From Exiguobacterium sp. TNDT2 (GTDB lineage Bacteria > Bacillota > Bacilli > Exiguobacteriales > Exiguobacteriaceae), in NCBI RefSeq assembly GCF_003331145.1, contig NZ_QLVE01000023.1, positions 1-64,000 on the forward strand: a DNA stretch of 64,000 nucleotides. The letters are read 5' to 3'. The notes below the pieces were generated by a model. The model had not been told where the DNA came from. It did no database searches and saw only the letters and a list, made by a program, of their open reading frames with translations. This document shows positions 1-7,892 of the stretch, one piece after another. Numbering within the stretch: position 1 is the first letter of the stretch; each line of letters begins with the position of its first letter. The position numbers and the translations under genes are program-made.

Positions 1-21
1 AAATCGAAGAGAGACTTGAAA

Positions 22-3000
22 ATGAATAGAAAATCCATAATTAGTAAATTATTTAGCGTTTTAATGATTATTGCGCTAATCGGTTCTTCGCTCAGCCCGG
101 TCGAAGCGACTGAAGCCTTTACAGTCGATGAATTTCTTGCTTCAGCGACTCAAGTTACTGGATCTACGACGATGAGTGAGCAGCTTTACGTTAATACTGA
201 TGGCAAGATTGAACCGGTCGAAGTGAAGGCGGACGGGACATTCACCGTCTCGCTCGAGCGTCCGGTAGATGGACGAACCGTCTACTTTTACAAAAAAACT
301 GGTGAGTTTTATCAAACGATTTGGCAAGCAAGGGAATCGCTGTACTACATGGAGTTTCCGCCGCCTTCGTTTTACGGGGTGAAAGACGGAAAGATGTTAT
401 TGCAGACGCATCCGGGTATTGAAATCGTCGCCGTCTATGAAGGAGAGACGCTGATTGGGAATGGGACGTTGTCGATTCCGTTGAGACACTCAACTGAAGT
501 AAGAGCGTATACACGTGACGGCTCGTACGAACGAAGCCTGACCGAGACATATCGAGCAAATCAAACGTTTCACGTTCCCCTCGAAATCGAGCCCTTGCTG
601 CCTGGTCAAAATGGATTGGCAGGGAAGACCTTACCGTTCCAGGAACTTAGACTGACAATCGGTGGTCGGGTATATTCTTCTTATTCTGAACGAGACGGAC
701 AGTTTCGAATCTATGCAGATTTACCGTTCCAATCGTTCATCGATGGGTTTTCGGCCCAACTTGAAATCATCCACCCGGACAAATCGGCGTTACGGACAGA
801 AAACATGATTGTGCCGCCGCTTGTCGCATCTGACGAGAAGCCCTACCACACGGTCAATCATTCACACGCCCTTGAGGGGTATACGTATCCGAATGCGACT
901 ATCGCGTACGGTGATGACGTGATTGTGGCCGACGAGACCGGACGTTTCTATGTGGAATTTACGACTGATCAGACATCGAATAAAACGCTGACTTATTCGC
1001 AAGACGGTCAAGTATATGCGACACAGAAGTTGCGACAAGCTGTCGAACCGTCAAAGTTCCCGTTAACGATTCAAACGGAGCCGTCGACGGTTTCGGGTAA
1101 ATTTGAGGGGAAGACAGAACCAGACGTCACGCTCATCTTAAAATCGGACCAAGGGGAGTATGCCGTCACTTCTGACGCGAACGGGGCGTTTTCCACGGAA
1201 CTCCCGTTATTTGAACGTGGGACTTACTCCGTTCATTTGAAGACGGATACGCTGCCACAAAATTTAGGTGTCAATGTGACTATTCAAGAGAAGCGTCCGC
1301 TCGCTAAACCGACCGTGACATTCGTCGATGACACGATGCATATCGACGCCACTGCGACGTCACCTATCGCGACTGAGGCAGAAGTTCAAGTGACGACGCC
1401 CGATGGCGAAATTGACGTGAAACAAATCAGCCTCTCGAATGGACGCGCCACAATTTTGCTCGCAGAAGGGGATCAATACCGAATCCGAGTTAAGTATGGA
1501 AATCAGTTGTCAGCTTACGTGGAAGGGGTCTATCGACAAATCAACGCACCAACGATGCAGAATTTTGCCGAAGGGGGCGTTGTAATCGTTGGTAAGACTG
1601 AACCTTACGCAACCGTAAGCTTCTATATGAAGCGGCATCTGCATGACTCCCCTGGACAGTTGATTAATCAAAAAGCTGATGAAAGCGGAAATTTCTCAAT
1701 CCAACTCCCGACTGCACTTGAGAAACTCGAATATCGTTTCGTCATCAAACGGCAGGACGGAACAGCTGAGGGATCGCATCTACTCATGCCAAAGGATTTA
1801 ACGGCACCGGTCATATCGATTAATGGAAAAGATAATACGAGCAAGATTTCTGAAGAGACGGGGTTAATGCGTTTGACGACAGACGACGTCATCACATCCC
1901 ATGAGGCTCACTACAAAATTAATGGAGAATGGGTGCCGGTCGATGAAAAATATGTATTGCGTATGGCTCTCCACCTAATGCCGCCTAAACCGGCACAAAC
2001 GTTTAAAGAGGCGAAGGTTGAACAAATACGCATCCAAGTGACGAATACAGATGGAATCCGGACAGTGATGACACTTCAAGTGACCGACACGACGCCACCC
2101 GCACTTCAATTGAATCGAATCTTATACGGGGAGCAGACAATCACCGGGACGACCGAACCGTTCATGAAAGTGACGCATGGCCGTTCTGGTCAACTGGACA
2201 CACAGATTGCTGACGCAAATGGACGGTTTACCTTTAAGTTGACCTATCCAATCACGAAATACACGTCGAATATCTATCCGGTGAGCGTTTCCGATGAAGC
2301 TGGGAACAAAGCGGTGGAGTCGAGTTATGTATTCGATTACCGAATTCAAGACATCCGAGTCAACGCAGCCGGCACAAAACTTTGGCTCGCAAACGAGAAC
2401 CGCCGCATCAATCACACGGCATACGAACTGATTGTCAATGGCACCCAAGTGAAATTGAACGATTACAGTACACTCGTCACGTTACCAGAACCACACACGT
2501 TCCCAATCGACGTCGAACTTCGTTTGAAAAACGAGGATGGGACGCTCAAGTATGCGTTCAAGAAGACGTTGACGAAACCGTCGACGCTCACGACGCCGAA
2601 GCAGCTGTACGCCGAATCTGGGAAGAAGACGATCAAAGGTCAGCTCGACCCGTACGTCTCATACGAGATTTATGACGGGTCAGGCAAGCGTATCAAGACG
2701 AATGTTGCGAGCGCCGACGGCTCATTTGCCTCGGCGATCACGCGCCCGCTCATCCAAAACGAGCCGCTCCGCGTCATCGCGAAAGACCCGTTTGGTCAGA
2801 CGAAATCGATGACGTTTAAAGTAACGGACAAGACGGCACCGGCCCGTCCGACCGTGAACACTCTTGTCGCGCCACTGAAAAATGTGAGTGGGAAAGCGGA
2901 GGCCGGGTCAACCGTTCGCATCACGTACCGCGGCAAGACGTATGCGACGAAAGCCGACTCAACAGGCGTTTACCGTCTCGTCGTCTCGAATTGGCAAGCA

Positions 3001-3318
3001 GGTCAGGCGGTGTCGGTCACGGCACGTGACGTTGCCGGTAACAACTCGACGGCCGCGAAGACGACTATCATGAACGCTTTCAAGACAGTGTCGGTCGCAC
3101 CGGTCCGGACGACGAGCACGACTGTCACCGGTAAAGCCGATGCGGCCGCCTACGTGCGCGTCTATGTCGGGACGCGCCAACTCGGCAAGACGATGCGCGC
3201 CTCGTCGAAAGCGACGTTTTCGGTCGCCATCCCGAAACAAAAGAAAGGGACCGTGCTCACTGTCCGCGTCTCGCGAGCCGGTTATGCCACGGTCGAACGG
3301 AAAGTGACGGTTTATTGA
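22..3318 (+). CDS. Large exported Ig-like repeat protein
   Basis: About 1098 residues. The first 31 residues form a signal peptide (basic MNRKS start, hydrophobic core, cleavage near VEA-TEA). The rest is beta-rich and contains at least six repeats of bacterial Ig/carboxypeptidase-regulatory-like type, each with a G-K-T-E-P or G-K-A-E style strand followed by D-A-N/S-G-x-F. No LPXTG sorting motif or membrane anchor is seen, so attachment is unknown. The ATG at 22 is preferred because AGAGAG at 8-13 is well spaced from it; a TTG at 16 is too close. The C-terminal module resembles the end of the protein at 7893-10232. It probably acts outside the cell in adhesion or wall architecture, which is inferred from domains only. 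Confidence 0.8.
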   Translation: MNRKSIISKLFSVLMIIALIGSSLSPVEATEAFTVDEFLASATQVTGSTTMSEQLYVNTDGKIEPVEVKADGTFTVSLERPVDGRTVYFYKKTGEFYQTIWQARESLYYMEFPPPSFYGVKDGKMLLQTHPGIEIVAVYEGETLIGNGTLSIPLRHSTEVRAYTRDGSYERSLTETYRANQTFHVPLEIEPLLPGQNGLAGKTLPFQELRLTIGGRVYSSYSERDGQFRIYADLPFQSFIDGFSAQLEIIHPDKSALRTENMIVPPLVASDEKPYHTVNHSHALEGYTYPNATIAYGDDVIVADETGRFYVEFTTDQTSNKTLTYSQDGQVYATQKLRQAVEPSKFPLTIQTEPSTVSGKFEGKTEPDVTLILKSDQGEYAVTSDANGAFSTELPLFERGTYSVHLKTDTLPQNLGVNVTIQEKRPLAKPTVTFVDDTMHIDATATSPIATEAEVQVTTPDGEIDVKQISLSNGRATILLAEGDQYRIRVKYGNQLSAYVEGVYRQINAPTMQNFAEGGVVIVGKTEPYATVSFYMKRHLHDSPGQLINQKADESGNFSIQLPTALEKLEYRFVIKRQDGTAEGSHLLMPKDLTAPVISINGKDNTSKISEETGLMRLTTDDVITSHEAHYKINGEWVPVDEKYVLRMALHLMPPKPAQTFKEAKVEQIRIQVTNTDGIRTVMTLQVTDTTPPALQLNRILYGEQTITGTTEPFMKVTHGRSGQLDTQIADANGRFTFKLTYPITKYTSNIYPVSVSDEAGNKAVESSYVFDYRIQDIRVNAAGTKLWLANENRRINHTAYELIVNGTQVKLNDYSTLVTLPEPHTFPIDVELRLKNEDGTLKYAFKKTLTKPSTLTTPKQLYAESGKKTIKGQLDPYVSYEIYDGSGKRIKTNVASADGSFASAITRPLIQNEPLRVIAKDPFGQTKSMTFKVTDKTAPARPTVNTLVAPLKNVSGKAEAGSTVRITYRGKTYATKADSTGVYRLVVSNWQAGQAVSVTARDVAGNNSTAAKTTIMNAFKTVSVAPVRTTSTTVTGKADAAAYVRVYVGTRQLGKTMRASSKATFSVAIPKQKKGTVLTVRVSRAGYATVERKVTVY

Positions 3319-3327
3319 CCGCACCGG

Positions 3328-3362
3328 GCGTCCGCTCTTGAAGAAGAGCGGGCGTCTTTTTG
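3328..3362 (+). terminator. Rho-independent terminator
   Basis: An 11-bp stem (CGTCCGCTCTT paired with AAGAGCGGGCG, one G-T pair) with a GAAG loop is followed by CTTTTT. It ends the transcript of the Ig-repeat gene 10 bases upstream. Confidence 0.85.
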
Positions 3363-3405
3363 AATCCACCGATTGTAGCAAAAGGGAAATGCTATCCACT
3401 TTTTA

Positions 3406-3434
3406 TTGTTTAATCTTTATTTTTTGGATACAAT
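3406..3434 (+). promoter_or_regulatory. Sigma-A-type promoter for heparinase-like gene
   Basis: TTGTTT (3406-3411), a 17-base spacer and TACAAT (3429-3434) lie 40 bases upstream of the ATG at 3474. Confidence 0.5.
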
Positions 3435-3473
3435 TTACAAATGACATACTTTTGGAATTGTGAGGCAAAAAAC

Positions 3474-5561
3474 ATGAACCGATTTAATAAATCGATTACC
3501 GCAGTACTTCTCGGCGGTGTACTCGTCTTGTCGCCACTTGCGGCCGAGGCCAATTCGGACTTTAACGTCCGCGTCGCCCCGAAGACGACGATTCACCAGA
3601 TGCAAGATAAAAAAGTCGTGCCGCTCCAGACGCTCAGCACGACGCGTGAATACCGCATCGTCCGCCCATCCGGCTGGTATTACCTCGCCATGTCTGGCGG
3701 CAAGCCGATCTACGTGAAGAAGAGCCAGGCACAGGTCGTCCCGGCCCGTTCGCTCACGAAAGCAAGGCTCACGAGCACGGTGAACCGTTCGCTCATCCAC
3801 GACTATATGCGCGGGACGCCGGTCCACACCCCGTATGAATATGACCGTTTGACGACAGAACAGGCGAAACAGTTCGCCGATCGTGCGCTTCGCGGCGACT
3901 GGTATATCCCGACGGCACCGAACCAGTTGCTCGTCCCGAACATCGATACGTTCAACTGGCATAAGGACGTACCGGCAGTCGACAGCACATCGTACCCGTT
4001 CCAGCTCCATTATTTGACTGTGCTCAATCAGTTGACGCAAGCGTACAACGACTCGGGCAACGTCGAGTATCTCAAGTACGGGGAGCGGCTCGTCAAAAGT
4101 TGGACGGCGGCCCACCCGGCGTCGAACTACAAGCGTCTCAAGTGGGGCTACAATGACCAAGGGACAGCGATTCGCGTCTTCCATCTGTTGAACTATTGGG
4201 ACATCTATAAAAAGACATCGCTCCATAAAGACCCGGCGTTCACCGAACTGATGTTGAAAACGATCTATGAACACGGCGAGATTTTGGCGTCATCCGACTT
4301 CTACAAGCCGCGCCATAACCATGGTATCTTCCAAGACATGGCGCTCACCGCCATCGCCCAAAGCTTCCCTGAGTTCGATAAGAGCGGGGCGTGGCAGTCG
4401 CTCGCGGCCACGCGGCTACAGGGACAAATCTCGCACAGCATCTCGCCCGACGGCATCCATCTCGAGCATTCGCCGGGCTATCAAGTATACGTCTACCACA
4501 CGTTCGGCCGCTTCCTCGAATGGGCCGAAAAGAACCAGTTCACGCTGCCGTCGCGCATCGAGGACATAAAAGAGATTCCGGTCCAGCTCGCCTACATGGT
4601 CAAGCCGAACCGGACGTTGCCGATTTTTGGCGACACGGCCGGGCACTTGCGGGCGATGAACATCATCCCGGGGACAGCCGACTATCCGGAGCTCGCCTAT
4701 GCCGTCAGTGGCGGGGTGGAAGGGACGGAACCGACACTGTTGACGAAACAGCTCGGTAGTCAGTACAGCTTCATGCGCGAATATTGGGCGAAGCCGCCAC
4801 AGGCGTTTTCTGGTGCGACGCAAGTCATGATGACGGCAGGGTATCATTCGAACGCCCATAAGCACGCCGACGACTTGAGTATCGATTTGTATGGGCTCGC
4901 GCGCGACTTCATCATCGAGACGGGGCGCTACGGCTACACGAATCGCCCGGAACGGCGCGAAGTGTTCAGAGCCGAGGCGCATAACACGGTCCACCGTTAT
5001 GGTGAAGGGCTCGATTTAAGTCCCGATATGGTCGGCAAGAGCCGAATCGTCTCGGTCAAAGACCTCGGTGCGACGAGCATCGCCATCGGTGAGAGTGAAC
5101 TCGTCGGGAAAGGCGGGATGCATCGCCGTACGCTCGTCTACGACAAGGCGAAGACGCTCGTCGTCTATGACCAGATCACGTCACCTGAGCCCGATATGTT
5201 CGTCCAACGGTTCCATCTCGGTGACGGGTTGAACTTGTCGCGTGGATCGATCGACCAAAACGACGTCCAATTCCGTGATGCGGCGCGCCGTACGATCCAG
5301 CTCATACAGCTCGAGACGGACGAGGACTCGTACATGTCGATTCAGCCGAGCCACTTATCGGTCCGCGACTTCGAATGGAAGCCGCGCGAACAGGTCGTCT
5401 CGGTCGAATACGGCACGGACGTCCGCTATATCACGCTCATTCGGATCGACCGGACGAACACGTATATCGAGCAGGCGGATCTCGAAGAACGCGAAACCGA
5501 TTATCTCGTCACGTATACGGTCTCCAATGGAGAGACGGGTGAGATGACGATTCCAAAATAA
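3474..5561 (+). CDS. Secreted heparinase II/III family polysaccharide lyase
   Basis: About 695 residues. Residues 1-26 are a clear signal peptide (MNRFNKS, hydrophobic core, LAAEA). Residues about 30-95 look like a small SH3-like N-terminal segment. An alpha/alpha-toroid follows, with RHNHGIFQDMAL and HLEHSPGYQVYVYH. The C-terminal beta-sandwich carries AHKHADDLS, the hallmark of the heparinase II/III-like family. Such enzymes beta-eliminate uronic-acid-containing polysaccharides; the actual substrate is not readable here. The ATG at 3474 is chosen over an in-frame ATG at 3441 because GTGAGG at 3460-3465 precedes it and it starts the signal peptide. A closely similar paralogue follows at 5677. 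Confidence 0.85.
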   Translation: MNRFNKSITAVLLGGVLVLSPLAAEANSDFNVRVAPKTTIHQMQDKKVVPLQTLSTTREYRIVRPSGWYYLAMSGGKPIYVKKSQAQVVPARSLTKARLTSTVNRSLIHDYMRGTPVHTPYEYDRLTTEQAKQFADRALRGDWYIPTAPNQLLVPNIDTFNWHKDVPAVDSTSYPFQLHYLTVLNQLTQAYNDSGNVEYLKYGERLVKSWTAAHPASNYKRLKWGYNDQGTAIRVFHLLNYWDIYKKTSLHKDPAFTELMLKTIYEHGEILASSDFYKPRHNHGIFQDMALTAIAQSFPEFDKSGAWQSLAATRLQGQISHSISPDGIHLEHSPGYQVYVYHTFGRFLEWAEKNQFTLPSRIEDIKEIPVQLAYMVKPNRTLPIFGDTAGHLRAMNIIPGTADYPELAYAVSGGVEGTEPTLLTKQLGSQYSFMREYWAKPPQAFSGATQVMMTAGYHSNAHKHADDLSIDLYGLARDFIIETGRYGYTNRPERREVFRAEAHNTVHRYGEGLDLSPDMVGKSRIVSVKDLGATSIAIGESELVGKGGMHRRTLVYDKAKTLVVYDQITSPEPDMFVQRFHLGDGLNLSRGSIDQNDVQFRDAARRTIQLIQLETDEDSYMSIQPSHLSVRDFEWKPREQVVSVEYGTDVRYITLIRIDRTNTYIEQADLEERETDYLVTYTVSNGETGEMTIPK

Positions 5562-5563
5562 TT

Positions 5564-5598
5564 ACAGCCCGGCCGTATGCCGGGCTGTCTGTCGTCTT
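5564..5598 (+). terminator. Rho-independent terminator
   Basis: A perfect 10-bp stem, ACAGCCCGGC / GCCGGGCTGT, with loop CGTAT begins 3 bases after the stop. The following T content (CTGTCGTCTT) is weak. Confidence 0.7.
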
Positions 5599-5611
5599 GG
5601 ATGAATTTTCG

Positions 5612-5640
5612 TTGTATCCTATGCCCTGTTCAGGTAGAAT
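5612..5640 (+). promoter_or_regulatory. Sigma-A-type promoter for second heparinase-like gene
   Basis: TTGTAT (5612-5617), a 17-base spacer and TAGAAT (5635-5640). It lies just after the terminator, so the paralogue appears to have its own transcript. Confidence 0.5.
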
Positions 5641-5676
5641 TTTCAAGTGATGAATGGAAATGAAGTGGGGGTCACG

Positions 5677-7746
5677 ATGGAACGCTCAATCTCTAGACAG
5701 CTCGTCAACCAGCTCACGATATGGGCGGGAAGCGACTGGAACGCCCGGCTCGCACCGGGGACGATGTTGTATCAATGGAAAGGCAAGCAAATTGTTCCGC
5801 ACGTGCGGACGAACGAGACAATGGAATACCGGGTCATCCGACCGTACGGCCGTTATGTGCTCGTCCGATCGCGGTCGCGACAACTGCTCGTTTTGATGTC
5901 GGCGGTCGAACTCATCCTGACCCGGCCACTCACAAAAGTGCGGCTCACGAGCGGTCTGAATCGCATCCTTGTCCACGACTATATGCGAAAAAAGGCTCCG
6001 GGCGTCGCCTATATATACGAGCGCTTGACGGACGACCAGGCCGTCACGTTCGCTGACCAAGCACTCAATGGTGACTGGTATATCCCGACGGCGCCGCACC
6101 GAATCCGTGTCGATGATATCGAATCGTTCGATTGGGATGAAGACGTGCCTGTCGTCGACAGCAAGTCGTTCCACTTTCAACTTCATTACTGGACGACGGT
6201 CAACCAGTTGACACGGGCGTACCGGACAACTGGTCGACTTGATTATCTCGCCTACGCTGAGCGTGTCATCCGCAGCTGGACACGGAAGCATTCTACGTTT
6301 CGCGCCCCATTGGACCGTGTCGCCTATGACCCACATGGAACCGCCGTCCGCGTGTTCCATCTACTCAGCTTTTGGGACGCATACCGCCAGTCGGAGCTTC
6401 ATCGCGACCCGCGCCTGACCGAACTCATATTAGGCGTGGTGTACGACCATGCCGTCCTGTTGGCGTCATCCGCGTTTTACAGGGTGCGGCATAACCAAGG
6501 CCTGTTCCAAGACATGGCATTGCTCGCCGTCTCCGAGATGTTCCCTGAGTTTGAGGGGAGCGAGGATTGGGGACGAATCGCCCGGGCCAGGCTCGACGAC
6601 CAGCTCGAGGCGAGCTTGGCGGATGACGGCACACATCTCGAACACTCACCCGGCTATCACGTTTACGTCTATCACACGTTGGCTCGCTTTAAGGAGTGGG
6701 CGGAATTGAACGGTATCGAGTTACCGCAACGGTTAGGGACGATCCGCCAGATGCCGATGCAGCTCGCATACATGGTCAAACCGAACCGGACACTGCCGAT
6801 TTTCGGGGACACGAGTGGTCATATCCGACCTTATGACCTCATCCCGGACACGCAGGATTTTCCTGAGCTTGTTTACGCGCTAAGTGGCGGGAAAGATGGG
6901 GTGATACCGACCGAGCTTTACAAACAACTTGGAACGCAATACGCCGTCATGCGCGAATACTGGACGCATCCGAAACGCGCCTTCAGCGACGCGACACATA
7001 TCATGATGACAGCTGGTTATAACGGCTATGCCCACAAGCACGCCGACGATCTCAGTTTAGATTTATACGGTCTCGGAAGAGATTTTATCGTCGAGACTGG
7101 TCGCTACGGTTATACGGATCGGGTTGAACGTGCTCAGGCATTACGTGTCGCTGCCCATAACACGGTTCACCGGCTCGGTGAAGAGCTCGACTTGTCCGTC
7201 GAACATATTGGACAGAGTGGAATCGTGTCGGTCCAGCAAGATGTGAAAGCGATCGTCGCCCATGGCGTCAGCCGACTCATCGGCAACGGGGCGACACACG
7301 AACGTCGTCTCATCTACGATAAAGCACGCACGCTTCTCGTCGATGACCGAATCACGTCACCGGAGCCTGATATGTTCGTGCAGCGGTTTCATCTCGGAGT
7401 AGGGCTCCATCTCGTCGGAGGCTCCGTGCAAGAACGTGACGTTTTGTTCCGCGATTTGAATCGACGTTCGATTCAGTTCGTCCAACTCATCCAGACGGAC
7501 GGGTCGTATATGGACATCGAGGCGAGCCATGTCGCGAGCCGCGACTTTGAGTGGGTCGAGCGTAGGCAGGTCGTCTCGGTCGAATATGGTACGAATGTCC
7601 GTTACTTGACACTGATCCGTCTCGATCGGACCGATAATCCGATCGTCAAAACCACGTTCGAACAACAAAGGGGGTTGGACGTCGTCACCTACTGGCTAGC
7701 GAGCGGTACGAAACATAGCATCCGTATCCCTGTATCCGAAAATTGA
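5677..7746 (+). CDS. Heparinase II/III family protein without signal peptide
   Basis: About 689 residues, co-linear with the upstream secreted paralogue across its mature length. It shares LEHSPGYHVYVYHT, AYMVKPNRTLPIFGDT, AHKHADDLSLDLYG and the C-terminal beta-sandwich, so a tandem duplication is likely. Unlike the paralogue, its N-terminus (MERSISRQLVNQLTIWAG) is not a convincing signal peptide, so it may stay in the cytoplasm or use another route. The ATG at 5677 follows GAAGTGGGGG; in-frame GTG 5647 and ATG 5650 add residues that do not create a signal peptide. Expected activity is uronate-polymer lyase. Substrate and location are inference. Confidence 0.8.
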   Translation: MERSISRQLVNQLTIWAGSDWNARLAPGTMLYQWKGKQIVPHVRTNETMEYRVIRPYGRYVLVRSRSRQLLVLMSAVELILTRPLTKVRLTSGLNRILVHDYMRKKAPGVAYIYERLTDDQAVTFADQALNGDWYIPTAPHRIRVDDIESFDWDEDVPVVDSKSFHFQLHYWTTVNQLTRAYRTTGRLDYLAYAERVIRSWTRKHSTFRAPLDRVAYDPHGTAVRVFHLLSFWDAYRQSELHRDPRLTELILGVVYDHAVLLASSAFYRVRHNQGLFQDMALLAVSEMFPEFEGSEDWGRIARARLDDQLEASLADDGTHLEHSPGYHVYVYHTLARFKEWAELNGIELPQRLGTIRQMPMQLAYMVKPNRTLPIFGDTSGHIRPYDLIPDTQDFPELVYALSGGKDGVIPTELYKQLGTQYAVMREYWTHPKRAFSDATHIMMTAGYNGYAHKHADDLSLDLYGLGRDFIVETGRYGYTDRVERAQALRVAAHNTVHRLGEELDLSVEHIGQSGIVSVQQDVKAIVAHGVSRLIGNGATHERRLIYDKARTLLVDDRITSPEPDMFVQRFHLGVGLHLVGGSVQERDVLFRDLNRRSIQFVQLIQTDGSYMDIEASHVASRDFEWVERRQVVSVEYGTNVRYLTLIRLDRTDNPIVKTTFEQQRGLDVVTYWLASGTKHSIRIPVSEN

Positions 7747-7786
7747 CCCTTTTTCAAAAAAATCTCGAATTCTACCTTTTTTACTC

Positions 7787-7815
7787 TTGCGGATGATTGG
7801 GAACTAATTTAAAAT
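7787..7815 (+). promoter_or_regulatory. Sigma-A-type promoter
   Basis: TTGCGG (7787-7792), a 17-base spacer and TAAAAT (7810-7815). A second TATAAT at 7829-7834 lacks a good -35. Either would serve the gene starting at 7893. Confidence 0.4.
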
Positions 7816-7892
7816 CAGTAAAGGAAATTATAATTTTGGATATTCTTAACAGATTTTTAAACACATGTGTAAGTGTCAAAAGGGAGAGACGA

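Noticed and set aside
3435-4274. 279-codon open frame on the minus strand
   Set aside because: Antisense to the secreted heparinase-like gene, which has a signal peptide, promoter and family motifs.
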